Source of the DNA: Pisaster brevispinus
Lineage: Eukaryota; Echinodermata; Asteroidea; Forcipulatida; Asteriidae
DNA: 64,000 bases
Reading direction: 5' to 3'
Assembly: GCA_023634235.1 (NCBI GenBank)
Contig: JAMKCF010000016.1
Coordinates: 6,858,140 to 6,922,139 of the forward strand
Part shown: one piece after another, positions 42,539-54,208 of the stretch
Layout: every line of letters begins with the position of its first letter
Numbering within the stretch: position 1 is the first letter of the stretch
Notes under the pieces: model-generated
The model's database searches: none
Told to the model about the DNA's origin: nothing
Seen by the model: only the letters and a program-made list of their open reading frames with translations
Made by a program: the position numbers and the translations under genes

Positions 42539-43352
42539 CTCGCAGGTTATTATGGGCGGTTCATAAAAGGGATTTCTCAAATAGCAGCACCGCTTCATGC
42601 ATTCATTCCCCCGGTTACTAAAGGAAAATCAGTGAAGCGCATCCGGGTGTTCAAATGGAGCGAAGAGGCACAGGTTGCATTTGATACACTTAAAGCCTTG
42701 ATTCATGCTCCTATCCTGGCCCACCCGGACTTTGCCAAGCCCTTTGTGCTCGAAGTGGATGCCTCCCTTAAGAGGCTCGGGGCATGTTTGGCCCAGGAGG
42801 ATGCAGATGGTAGAAAGCACCCAATCGCCTATGCAAGCAGGGGGTTGAGGGGGTAGAATCTAGGTATCCTGATTACAGCTCGTTTAAGATTAAACTTTTG
42901 GCTCTGAAGTGGGCAGCAGTGGATAAGTTCCGGTATCATCTAATTGGTGTACCCTTTACGGTCCTTACAGACAATAACCCTCTTGCCCATATACAAACAG
43001 CTAAATTGGGTGCGTGTGAGTCTAGGTGGGTTGCGCAACTTGCAGCTTTTAACTTTGAGGTCAAATTTTGGTCAGGCTCCAGCAATCGATGCGCAGACGC
43101 ATTAAGCCGCTATCCTGGGCTTTGTCCTAGAGAGGATGTGGAAGAGAAAAAGCGGATCAGTACACATTCCACCCAAGTCGCAGTGCATGTTGGGTATTGC
43201 GAAGCACCACCCCCACACCTGAGTTTCATGAGTCAGCGGGTCCCCCAGGTGTGTTTCCTTCATGGTCACCCACACAGTTGTCCAAGTAACAGAGGTCCGA
43301 CCCGGTTTGAAGTTCATTTGGGAGCGTTGGGATCGGGGCTGGCACCCGGGTG
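42539..43352 (+). pseudogene. RNase H domain of Ty3/gypsy pol
   Basis: Two open pieces: 42632-42856 with FVLEVDASLKRLGACLAQ and PIAYASRGL; and 42898-43353 with LALKWAAVDKFRYHL, LTDNNPLAHI and the DALSRYP end motif that closes RNase H in gypsy elements. A stop at 42854-42856 separates them. Its role is to degrade RNA in RNA-DNA hybrids. Confidence 0.85.
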
Positions 43353-43400
43353 AAGTTATCCCAAAAACGCGAAGGTGAACCACCAGACTAAAAGCATTGG

Positions 43401-44556
43401 TTGTGGCAGTGGTCGAGGTTAGTTAAGCGTGACGGGGTTCTTTGTCGTCGAGTACAAGATCCACTGGTTGGAGAGTTGTTTCAAGTACTAATGCCCACAA
43501 GTCTCCAACAAAGAGCTATGAGGGTTGGGGTCACCATTCTGTCACACGAACTTGCTCGCTCCTTAGAAGGCGAGTGTATTGGCCAAAGATGGCAGTAGCC
43601 GTCCGTAGACACATAAGTAAGTGCAAGCGATGCGTCATTGCCAAGGCATCACAGCCTATCCCTAGAGTTCCCATGCGTCATTTACTAGCATTTAGGCCTT
43701 TAGAGGTACTTGCTATTGATTCTGTTTAGGTAGACCGGGGGCGAGGAGGTTATGAGGACATGCTCGTAATGACTGACGTGTATACCAAATTCGTACAAGC
43801 AATACCCTGTAAAGATCAGATAGCAGAGACAGTTGCCAAGGCACTCAGGGATCACTGGTTTTCACGTTTTGGTATTCCCAATAGGCTCCATAGTGATCAA
43901 GGTCGCAATTTTGAGGGGAGGTAGTGAGGGAATTGTGCGCGTTATATGGGATAACAAAATCGCGAACAACGCAATACCATCCGGAAGGAAATGCGCAGGC
44001 AGAAAGGTTCAACAGAACGTTGTTCGGTTTGATCAGGTCCTTTGATGAGAAAGATCGTCGGAGGTGGCCAGATATGCTGCCCCACCTGACTTTTGTATAT
44101 AATGCTACCCCACATTGTTCTACTGGAATCGCGCCTTACACACTGATGTTTGGGCGGGAGCCGTTAGTTCCACTAGATCAGATCATTGGACGGACGGGTA
44201 GTGATTTGGGCCAGGATTTCATTCGGGAACAGTCCCAGTTGCTTAACAGGGCAGGGCATTTGGTCAAGGAAACTGTTCAGAAGAGGTCTCATCAGAACGA
44301 GACTATCTATAATGCAAGGGTTAATGCAGAACCGATACCAGTTGGCTCTCAAGTACTTTTGAGAAAATGCGCATTCAGGGGGCGTCATAAGATCCAAGAT
44401 AAGTATGAACAGGACCCCTACACAGTGGTTTGGACTAATGAGCATAAAGACGTTTGCATGATTCGTCCGGTAAACGGTGGGCATGAAAATACAGTAAATC
44501 GCAATTTTTTTACTGTTGGATCCTCTTGCCGAAACAGTTTCGGATATAGGGGATGA
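43401..44556 (+). pseudogene. Integrase of Ty3/gypsy pol
   Basis: Zinc-binding part with CKRC (about 43622); core with first Asp in VLAIDSV (about 43710, followed by a stop), second Asp in LHSDQGRNFEG (about 43890, in a shifted frame), and Glu in NAQAERFNRTLFG (about 43990). FVYNATPHCSTGIAPYTLMF and a C-terminal VGSQVLLRK...KIQDKYEQDPYTVV module (GPY/F-like) follow. At least two frame changes and one stop are present. Confidence 0.85.
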
Positions 44557-44875
44557 CTCAGACGAAGATTCAGATGAAGATTTTGTGATCTTGCTCTTGC
44601 CAAACACCAGGGATCAGGGAATGGGTACCGAAAAAGTAGATAAGCCCCTTGATGGATCTGGAGTCAGTAGACAGTTGGCTTCAAGGAAATCCAATAGGAG
44701 TACCAAAGGGAAGCAATCGAACCCAAATCACCTGCCCCGACCAGTTTGGAATACTGCACTGTTGGGTGAATGCCGAAGGTTAACATGTTCCCTTGTTGGA
44801 AAGGTTGGGGTATCCAATTTCCTCTTGGGATATTTAACTGGAGGGTATCATCTTATTGTGCAGGTGTCATCCTGA
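44557..44875 (+). CDS. C-terminal tail of pol, acidic and Ser-rich
   Basis: Continues in a frame overlapping the integrase end (from 44516): an acidic DIGDDSDEDSDEDF stretch, a basic Ser-rich region, then a hydrophobic end LLGYLTGGYHLIVQVSS. Pol-tail extensions like this occur in some gypsy elements. No domain is recognised. Confidence 0.4.
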
Positions 44876-45734
44876 CAACGTTTATTCTGTTGGTGGTGCT
44901 TAGTTTTAAATTGTGAGAGTCATTTCACGTAAATACTTGACATATGTGTCCACGGTCAAAAAATCTTTTTTTTTTACTTTGTAGGTGGAAGGGCCTTGGG
45001 GTGCAAGTAAACAAAACCGAACTTTCAAATCCATATATAGCCCGTTGCCATGGTAATAGCTCATTTTGTGTTTTGGGCATTTTAGGCCGATTTGGAGGTC
45101 TGAAAAACTGTTAGCTCATGTTTATAACTCCACCATACCAAAATGCAAAATTATTTCATAAAACCTTTTATATCACTACAAAGTATCATTCTTGGCCTTA
45201 CTTGAGAAAAAAAATTATTGCTATAAATTTTACCCTTATGCTATTTTTGCATCAAGCGTTAAAGCATGTTTTTAGAACTTGCAAAATCGACATTTTACCC
45301 TATTTTTGGCCCTAAAAATTTCAATTTGCCAGGGGTCTCAGAAAAATTTCCTTTCGGTTATGATTAGGGCCAATATTGGTCTTTCCATATCTGGTGAGAA
45401 AAATTTGGGCAATTGTATCCTGTTGTGACAATACTGCCTCAAAAATTGAATTTTTTCCAAAAACAGGAAAAATGCATTTTGAAGTTTTTCTCTCAGTTTG
45501 AACCAGTATCATTAAAAAAGAACACTTTAATCAATCAGGCACCTTTTCCTGAGCGTTCTGTAGGCTTGTTGAATACCCCACATTGATGACTTAAATCTCA
45601 GACTTTACCCCCTCCCCCCCCCCCCGAAGCGTATTATGTTACATTTCCTTACGGGTCATTCCGTGCCAACTCATCTGACGGGTTGGCAGGCCCCGCATCA
45701 GAGTTTTCTTTTTTTGTTTGTAAACATTCCCCTA

Positions 45735-46445
45735 TGGGTGTCATGAACACTCAGCACATTTTTGAAAACTACTCCTTTACATTTCTGAAATATGGCCCCA
45801 TAAAAGTTTCAGCCCCGCCCCTTCAAATTTACTTTTTGTGTTTCGGGTATTTTTAGAGGCCTATATCTACAAATTGAGAAACGATATGTAACTGCAAATT
45901 AATATACAGGGTACCTGGTACCCCATCAACTAGAATATACTGTCAAAAGTAGGATAGGACATTCTTATATCAAGTCATAGGTCTATCAAAACTGACATTT
46001 TAGCCCGCGGAATGATTTTTCGTCATTTTTGAGACCCCTTGTGCTTAAAGTGAAATGTCAGATTGCTTTTGTATTACATTTGGTTATAAACTAGGTGTCA
46101 TGAACACTCACCAAATTTTAGAAACCTACTCCTTAACATTTCTGAGATATGACCCCATAAAAGTGTAAGCTCCCCCCTTCAAATTTACTTTTTGTGTTTT
46201 GGGCATTTTTAGAGGCCCTATATCTACAAACTGAGATAAGATATGAAACTACAAATTAATATACAGGGTATTTGGTACCCCCATCAACTATAATCTTCAG
46301 TCAAAAGCAGCATGACATTTTTATATCAAGGCATTGGTCTATAAATCTGACATTTTAGCCCGCGGAATGATTTTTCATCATTTTTCAGACCCCCTAGTGC
46401 CTAAGTGAAATGCCTGATTGCTTTTGTATTACATTTGGTTATAAA
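45735..46445. repeat. Tandem duplication of about 360 bp in the foldback left arm
   Basis: The CTCA(G/C)..ACTACTCCTT...TTTACTTTTTGTGTTT...ATATACAGGGTA..TGGTACCCC block occurs twice in a row with 10-15% visible differences. The right arm has it once, so the duplication arose after, or was lost from, one arm. Confidence 0.75.
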
Positions 46446-46849
46446 CTAGTTGTATATGTGTGACCTGCTATAAGGATAGACCACCCCCCTTTGATGGGTA
46501 TTTAGCAGGGGTCTGAATGTGGGTCTGGCTGTAAACATGCAAAAAACGCCCTTTTCAAGTGATTATTTTGACAACGTGGGATGTTACTGACAGATTTACC
46601 AGTTTTCCCCAAAATATACTTTGTGTCCAGTCTACTTCTTTGAGAAATAAATAAAACAATGACTCTCTATACTCCTTCAAGTAAAACAAAAATGAATATG
46701 ACTAATTTAAGGTTATTGTTGTGTATGCATGCAGTTTAGTGAAATCACTTGTTTACAAAAGAGCTGACAGAGCCTTGACTTCCTGCAGGCATGGTTTGTA
46801 CACTACGGAAGTGTAGTGCCGCCACATGAAAAGCAATCTTTCTCTTACA

Positions 46850-47540
46850 TGTTTTAATGTGTACATACACAATAACTATCATGTACGTCAATAAACATAC
46901 ATAATAACTATCATGTATAGTATACAATTACTTAATATCAACGTACAAAATAACTACGGACTTACCATGTACGTATAGACGACAATTATGATGTTCGTAC
47001 ATGATAAAATGATGTTCGATATGATAAATACAATAGTTATGATTTATGAACACATCCCCTTAAGACCAGCTGTATAAAAAGATTTTGTGAAGCAACTCTA
47101 TGTGAAATAATATTCTTAAACAAGCTTGGTACAAACTGTTAGTTAACATCCTAATAAAATCCAAACAAAGCCGTGTTTCGGTTGCCATTTTAAAGTATTT
47201 CATCTCTGTATTCATAAGCCACTATCTCGGGGTTGTTTGAGAGTACTTTTTGCATGGAGATGCTGCACAATATTGTGTACTATACATGATGCGTCTGAAG
47301 TTGATCGTGAATCGTCATTATTCTGTACATACACTAAACATGATAAATATCGTGTATGGGGGGGGGTGATAATTACCATGTACGAACATGATAGATATGT
47401 ACTAACAGGATAAGTATCCTCTACGTACACGATAAGTCCGGAGTTACCATGTCAGTGATAGTTATTTTGTACATCCAATAGTAGTAATGTATGTATGATA
47501 GCTATAATGTACGAACATGATAGTTATTGTACACATGTAC
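46850..47540. repeat. Foldback centre: scattered CATGATAGTTATTGTAC words
   Basis: Short words such as ATAACTATCATGTACG, and their reverse complements, recur irregularly, giving many local hairpins. A G9 run is at about 47359. No coding sequence. Confidence 0.6.
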
Positions 47541-49267
47541 ACAAAAAGTGCGGATTTTTTTCATTCAAGTGGCGGCACTACGCTTCCATGGTGTACAAAC
47601 TATGTCTGCAGGAACTTAGTCTAGGTTCTGTGGCTCTTTTGTAAACAAGTGATTTCACTAAAAACTTCATAGTACAACAATAACCTTAAATTAGTCGTAT
47701 TCATTTGATTTTTTTTAAATGAAGGAGTAAAGAGTCAATTTTTTTGATTTCTCACACAAGTAGACTGGATACAAAGTATTTTTGGGGAAATTTGTAAATC
47801 TGTAAGAAATGTCCCATGTTGTCAAATAACCACTTGAAAAAGGTGGTATTTTTGGCAATTTTAAAGCCAGACCCACATTCAGACCCCTGCTAAAAACGCA
47901 TCAAAGGTGTGATTGGGCTATCCTTATATCAGGTTACACATATACACCTAGTTTATAACCAAATGTAATACAAAATCAATCAGACATTTCACTTAGGCAC
48001 TTTAGTGGTCTCAAAAATTACAAAAATCATTCCGCGGCCTAAAATTTCAGTTTTTACAGACCTATGCCTTGATATAAAAATGTTCCAAGCTACTTTTGAC
48101 AGTAGATTCTAGTTGATGGGGTACCAGGTACCCTGTATATTAATTTGTAGTTACATATCTTTTCTCAATTTTTAGATATAGGCCTCTAAAAGTGCCCCCA
48201 AAACAAAAAGTAAATTTGAAGGGGCGGGGCTTAAACTTTTATGGGATCATATCTCAGAAATGTTAAGAAGTAGTTTTCTAAAATTTGGTGAGTGTTCATG
48301 ACACCCATAGGGGAATGTTTACAAACAAAAATAGCAAAATCTGAGACGGAGCCTGCCAACCCGTCAGATGAGTTGGCACGGAATGACTCGTAAGGGAATA
48401 TAACATAATACGCTTCGGGGGGGGGGGGTGGGGGAGGGGGGTAAAGTCTGAGATTTAAGTCATCAAAAGTTTTTCATCAATGTGGGGTATTCAACAAGCC
48501 TACAGAACGCTCAGGAAAAGGTGCCTGATTGATTAAAGTGTTCTTTTTCATTTTAATGATACTGGTTCAAACTGAGAGAAAAACTTCAAAATGCATTTTT
48601 CCCATTTTTGGAAAAAATTCAATTTTTGAGGCAATATTGTCACAACAGGATACAATTGCCCAAATTTTTCTCACCAGATATGGAAAGACCAATATTGGCC
48701 CTAATCATAACCGAAAAGAAATTTTTCTGAGACCCCTGGCAAATTGAAATTTTTAGGGCCAAAAATAGGGTAAAAATGTCGATTTTGCAAGTTCTAAAAA
48801 CATGCTTTAACGCTGGATGCAAAAATAGCATAAGGGTAAAATTTATAGCAATAATTTTTTTTCTCAAGTAAGGCCAAGAATGATACTTTGTAGTGATATA
48901 AAAGGTTTTATGAAATAATTTTGCATTTTGGTATGGTGGAGTTATAAATAATATGAGCTAAAAAACAGTTTTTCAGACCTCCAAATCGGCCTAAAATGCC
49001 CAAAACACAAAACAAGCTGTAACCATGGCAACAGGCTATATATAGATTTGAAAGTTCGATTTTGTTTACTTGCACCCCAAGGCCCTTCGACCTACAAAGT
49101 ATTAAAAAAAAAAAATTTGACCGTGGACACATATGTCAAGTATTTACGTGAACTGACTCTTAAGACCTCTGCTCTTGTGGGAAAGTATTTGGGGTCTTTT
49201 GTGTTCAAGAGGGCGGGTCCGTTTCAAAGTTAGCCTCTGGTATTGATTTTTTTTTGGTAAAATGTGC

Positions 49268-49289
49268 TTTATTATGATTTATTTTTCAG
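49268..49289 (+). promoter_or_regulatory. Candidate 3' splice site before ORF3
   Basis: TTATTATGATTTATTTTTCAG, a pyrimidine-rich tract ending in AG, about 54 nt before the ORF3 ATG. It would allow ORF3 to be made from a spliced subgenomic RNA, as retroviral env is. This is inference from position only. Confidence 0.4.
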
Positions 49290-49342
49290 GAAAAGTGTAA
49301 AGTGGGGATCCAGGATCGTCCCTGTCTGTGTATTGATGTAAT

Positions 49343-49917
49343 ATGACTTTTGTGTTATTCGGTCATAGCTTTGTTAAACGTCTGAGAAACAGGCGTCAGT
49401 GTACTTTAAAGGTAGAATTGGAACGTGCCACTATCCCGGTAACGTGCCTGGGAGAGGGTGGTCTAACGTTAAGTAGGATACGATCAAATCCAGGTTATTA
49501 TTTTAGGCAAATTGAAAGAGCCAAGCCTTCAATTTTGATTTTTGACCTTGGAACGAATGATCTTTGTTCAAAGGATATAGAACCCTTGGAACTGTTGGCC
49601 TCACTGAGATCATTTGTAAATGCATTTCCTAGTTGGAATATCAATCCTGATGTACTTATTTTTCTGCCTGTGTTACCAAGAACGGGTAATATGCGAGGGA
49701 ATCAAGTTACCCTAGATAAGTTTAACCAAAAGGCAGAGACTTCTAATGAGTTGCTCGAGGACATTACCTTTTTGGAAGATCGATGGTTTGTGTGGTGGCA
49801 CAGGGGTCTGAAACACCCCGATATAATTTAGATGGAGTGCATCTAACCAAAATTGGGTTGTGCCATTATGAAAGGACACTTAAGCAGCTCGTTAAATTGT
49901 TTGAGGCTCGTTGCTGG
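49343..49917 (+). pseudogene. SGNH-hydrolase ORF in env position of the LTR element
   Basis: It starts MTFVLFGHSFVKRLRNRR. The Ser of GHSF is the block I nucleophile, the G of GEGGLTL fits block II, and DLGTNDLC is block III with its Asn. After one frameshift near 49800 the next frame reads YNLDGVHLTKIG, block V with the Asp-x-x-His pair. The full SGNH/GDSL catalytic set is therefore visible in about 190 codons. Such enzymes cleave ester bonds on lipids or glycans; the substrate here is unknown. It lies between pol and the 3' LTR, and a good 3' splice site sits 55 bp upstream. It was probably a third ORF of the retroelement. Confidence 0.75.
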
Positions 49918-50183
49918 TAGTAACGGTGTATCTTGTTATGTCTTCACATGAAAACGTTGGCTCTGTGTTGATTAACTTATGTTTTTGTATCAGGTAATTA
50001 AACCATGATTTTGGTTTTGGTTAGTGTCAAGATAAAAAAAAAACAAAAAAAAACAATGTTAAAGCATGTTGTTTTTTGTAGGAAAACAAATTGTAAAGAT
50101 TTACTTGTTCAAATTTGTTAAAGGATATTAAATAAATAAACAATTAAAGTAGTTTTTATGGGATCTACAGGAGCAGATCTTTC

Positions 50184-50197
50184 AAGTAGAGAAGATT
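50184..50197 (+). other. Candidate polypurine tract
   Basis: AAGTAGAGAAGATT lies directly before the 3' LTR start, the normal place for the plus-strand primer of LTR elements. It has three pyrimidines in fourteen bases, so it is imperfect. Confidence 0.4.
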
Positions 50198-50592
50198 TGT
50201 AGTGAATCAGTAAATACGGGGATACGTTTAACGAGTGAGTGCGCAATTTATTGTTTACCTGGATTCGTTCATGTACGACACAATTGACCTCGTAGTAACA
50301 CCAGGTCAAGGGGTGCAAGAGAGTTTATTAAACATAGTTCGGTGGTTGTCAATTAATAATCTAAGTTTGTTAGAAAAGGGAGATAGACACAATTAATTGA
50401 GGCAAGGGATTTGGACTGATTTACTGGTATGTTGTGATAACCTTAGTGTGTGTGCCTCAAGACCCAACTACGAAATCTAGGATGGTAAATGATGGGTTGA
50501 AACACGCGTATGAAGATTGAGGTAAAGCGTACACTAGACGCGGGAAAGGGAGCAAGGTCGTTCTTTCTGCCAAAGATCCCCGTCCTTGGAGA
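50198..50592 (+). repeat. 3' LTR, truncated by a PLE fragment
   Basis: Matches the 5' LTR from its first base to CCCCGTCCTTGGAG, with about 80 bp extra (50475-50557) relative to the 5' copy. PLE sequence follows immediately, and I did not find the remaining LTR beyond it. Confidence 0.8.
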
Positions 50593-51686
50593 CAAGGGGT
50601 CCAGAAAAGTCCCGACCAATAGAGTTGCCCTGGTCACCACCTACCACCCTAACCTACCCAAACTCTCCTCAATCCTCAATGGTAGAATGGATATTCTCCA
50701 TTCATCTAAGAGGATGCGCTCAGCAATCCCTGATAACCCCATGGTTGCTTTCCGCCGCCCTAAAAACCTGGGAGACATTCTAGTCAGGGCCAAACTCCCC
50801 CCAGTGTACCCGCTCTAAATGTAGAACCTGTCTCTACATCAAACCTGCACTTAAAGTGAAGAGTCATAGCACTGGCTCTTCTTACAATATCAAGACCGAC
50901 TCCCTATGTAGCACACCCAATGTGGTCTATGTTATATCTTGTAAAAGATGTGGACTACAGTATGTGGGAGAGACTAAGACCAAACTCAGTCTTCGCTTTG
51001 CAAACCATGTCTCTTCCATAAAGACCAATAAACTGTACCCCGTCTCCATCCACTTCAACAGCCGTAATCACAGCGTCAAAGATGTTGAACTCATCGTGAT
51101 TGAGGCTTGCAATGGTGACGACACACACCGCAAACTCAGAGAATCACACTGGATTCACCAACTCAAGACAGTCCAACCCTTTGGACTCAACGTAAACACT
51201 GGTGTTAAATAAATTCCCATCACACTCCTTCCACCTTTGCTTGTTTTTTTCTTCGATATAAAATAAATACAATAACTGTAAACAACAAGTTCTCTCCACT
51301 AGTCTATTTTTACGCTTTCTCTCTCGCTTACTTCATTGATACAAAATAGATACAGTTATTGTCATTTACATGTTCCCTACACTTCTTTTTTCTCTCTCTC
51401 TCAAAAAGTTTTGAAAAAAATCAACCTGTCAATAACCTGCAGGTTCCTCTTGCTTAGTTTTAACTTCTTACGCTGATTCTTTTATTCTATAATTACTTTG
51501 ATCTTGCCTCCTATTGTTAGTTGCATTTTCTTATGTGGCTTGCCCTCTAATCCTACCCTTTCATGCTTCCCGCATTGTAATACCTACAATGCAGTACCAC
51601 CTTTATGGTCCAGCGATCCAGCCTTTGACACTGACCATCCTTTGTTCTCACCTCTTCACTCTTATTGGTTCTTAGCCAGTAAATAA
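50593..51686 (+). mobile_element. PLE fragment, plus strand, 5'-truncated
   Basis: It begins at ACAAGGGGTCCAGAAAAG, within the PLE linker, and runs through the GIY-YIG domain (50856-51212, open, 118 residues, with VYVISCKRCGLQYVGETK) into the 3' region, ending at AGCCAGTAAAT near 51686. A deletion of about 50 bp after AAACTCCCCCCAG removes half of the Cys cluster and shifts the frame. The ribozyme and minisatellite parts are absent. It is opposite in orientation to copies A and B. Confidence 0.85.
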
Positions 51687-53513
51687 TATCAATTTGCAAA
51701 AACGAGTTGTGAAATAGTTTTACTATACTCTGTCAGACTCTTACTCTTTTCAACGAGTCTTGGTTTTGTTTTAAATTTGTTAGAGCTTTAAAATAACTCC
51801 GTGGTCTTAAACGACTTTAAAACGGAGGAATACTTACAGAACGACTTCCAACGTGCTTCGCACGTCACAATATCCTAACGGTTAACAACACACGGTCCAG
51901 AGAACATGGTCAGACTTGTTTTGTTTTGTAGACTAATCGGCTTTGACGTCATCTATTGACTACCGCCATGAATGGACCAATAAGTCCTTGCTTGTTTACT
52001 TATTTTGTGAATTGTTCATGCGCTGTCCATACCGTGTTTACGTAATAACTTGGTAATGGCTGCAGATTTCTTGTAATACGTGAGCCCCCTGCTGAAAACT
52101 TCACAACGCACACATATAATGTAACATTTATTTATCGATGTGACTTAATTTTTAATTACCCCTGACGGAACACTCACTGGGGCCTTCTCTTGGCAAAACA
52201 TAATGTTATAATGATTATAAAGAAAAAAAAATATTCTAACTAGGTCAACAAAACTATTAGACTGGTACATTCTCGACCGGGGAAGATTTTATTTACGCTA
52301 GTAGAATAAATCCAGCAGTGTATTTTGCATTTCTTCAAACATTTGGTTGCTGCTATACATAAGAAAACAAAATTGATATGAATGTATTCAAAGAATTTTA
52401 AATGTATTCTTTGGTTAAACAAACTTTGGTACACAACCCTTTATAAACCATCATTGATAACCACATTAACGGGCATGAATCCATGCATGATCAGCCAGCC
52501 AGTGGACCCTTTTCGTCAAGTTATTGCAACAGCGGTGTAGAGATAGAGTTCTGTAACAGTTTTCATTACGCGTCTAAATTTACTGATAAGCTGATAGAAG
52601 ATTTATAATTCTAAATTCCGAGTTGAACTTGTAAAGTGAGTCTATGCATGCAGGAGACGGTCAATAAAATAAATGTAGAGTTCTGTCCTTTTAGATTCGG
52701 CTATGCGTTTAATATTGTTTTGATTATAGCTCCAATAAACAATGGAAATAATACTTGCATTTAACTTCAAGTAATCACATAAACGAAGAATAACACGACG
52801 AAGATGACGACGGTAAAAAAACGGTGTCAGTTCCCTATCTCTGATCTTTGTGTGTGAAAATCGACCCACAATGCATTGCGAAGATACGCTCTGCATGCAA
52901 ATTATACTGATAATATTTTAGGGTCAAAAGTCAACCGATTAGCATAAGTAAACAAAGTATCGTTGGAGACTACATTCTGGCCCCAGTCGCACTGATAAAG
53001 GGTGACAACTAACTTAAACCTCCAACCATCCTAAACAATTTGGTAGAGAATTTTGGGACTCACTAACATTAAAATGTGAGTTCAGTGCCTTTCCTTTTTT
53101 TTTAAATGGATTGCAAAACTTAAGCTCCATGAAATGGTACTTTGATAAATTTTTCAAAATAACTGAATTTCAAACTCAGGGAACAACTTTGTCCCTAACT
53201 TTAACATGTACATTAAGATGGCTCCAGTGTTGAGCTTAAAATAACACAAATTTAAGTCAATACACATGCAGTAGACAGTTCAATGTTCAAAGTACTGGCG
53301 CATATTTGTTCCAACATAGTCAGATGGTTTATTCAACATCCAAACGAATTTGTTTACTAATAGATAAGACACTAGTGTTCACTAATCCGAAGTAGTTTCA
53401 AACGATGATTGATGTATGACTGTTTCCAAGGTAAATGGTCTGGCATCTTATTTGTCAGGAAAAAGCAGGTAACAATTATTGATACTATGCGCTTTCAGGA
53501 GCATAATGAACCA
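51687..53513. other. Non-coding stretch, no feature supported
   Basis: AT-rich sequence with no recognisable domain, RNA gene or repeat. A minus-strand frame at 52642-52896 has no similarity I can name and no clear splice context. Confidence 0.4.
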
Positions 53514-54204
53514 TTAGTCCTGTTCGAGTAGTAGGCACAGTTTGCTGATAGGTCTGACCAGAACTGCTGTCTTAGTTTTCACCCTGGCACTGCGCACATA
53601 TCCATGTTTGTCAGGGTAAATTTCTGTCACTAGTCCCAATGGCCAGGAGTTTCGAGGGGCCTGATCATCCACAATGAGCACAACATCCCCAGTCTGTAAG
53701 TTTCTTTCCGGTTGGGTCCATTTCTGTCTTCGTTGAAGGGAGGGTAGATACTCCTTGGTCCAACGTTTCCAAAAGAGATCTGCTAGGTACTTAATCTGTC
53801 TCCAACGCCTTTTTGCATATTGGTCCTTCTGAGTAAAATTCCCAGGCGGTGGGACCACTGTGGGATGCAAGTTCCACAAGCTGTTGGAGTGATAACATCC
53901 AGGTCATGGGGGTCATCTGAAGATCTGGTTAAAGGCCTGCTGTTGAAAATAGCCTCAACCTTAGACATGAGTGTGCGTAACTGTTCTTCGTTCTGGTGGG
54001 TACGCAGAAACTGTTCATTGAGGATCGAGTTCAGGATTTTGCGGATTGTTCGTATTTGTCTTTCCCCAACTCCACCATGGTGCAATACTGTTGGTGGATT
54101 GAAAACCCAACTCACACCACGGTCGGCTGCAAAACGGGTGATTTTATCTGTGTTCCATTGTTTCATGGAATCTTTCCACTCTCTATTGGCACCAACAAAA
54201 TTAG
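53514..54204 (-). pseudogene. BEL/Pao integrase, core C-terminal part and DUF5641-like end
   Basis: Resumes with NFVGANREWKDSM, then PPTVLHHGGVGERQIRTIRK, which carries the catalytic Glu. The second piece (53514-53879) has the typical BEL/Pao C-terminal domain: [49 protein letters not shown] and [11 protein letters not shown] frameshift near 53850 separates the pieces. Confidence 0.85.
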
Positions 54205-54208
54205 GCTT

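Larger units (their letters stand above)
44915..49162. mobile_element. 4.25-kb foldback element inside the Ty3/gypsy element
   Basis: The left arm (about 44915-46830) and right arm (about 47565-49162) are inverted copies; for example, the translations RKKIIAINFTLMLFLH at 45208 (plus) and near 48860 (minus) match. The ends are AGAGTCATTTCACG and CGTGAACTGACTCT. The left arm is about 300 bp longer because a block near 45745-46080 is repeated at 46100-46445. The 0.7-kb centre is full of ATAACTATCATGTACGT-like words in both orientations. No transposase is present. No target-site duplication could be fixed. Confidence 0.8.
37733..50592 (+). mobile_element. Ty3/gypsy LTR retrotransposon with SGNH ORF3 (decayed)
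   Basis: Two direct repeats starting TGTAGTGAATCAGTAAATACGG (37733 and 50198) bracket gag, protease, RT, RNase H, integrase and an SGNH-hydrolase ORF, all on the plus strand. A 4.25-kb foldback element (about 44915-49162) is inserted after pol; without it the element would be about 8.6 kb. The 3' LTR is cut short at 50592 by a PLE fragment. Frameshifts and stops are spread through pol, so the element is dead. Confidence 0.85.

Noticed and set aside
45118..48867. Matching short frames in the two foldback arms taken as duplicated genes
   Set aside because: They are mirror images from the inverted arms, short, and without domain signature.
52642..52896. 84-residue minus-strand frame
   Set aside because: No similarity recognised and no supporting splice sites or neighbours.
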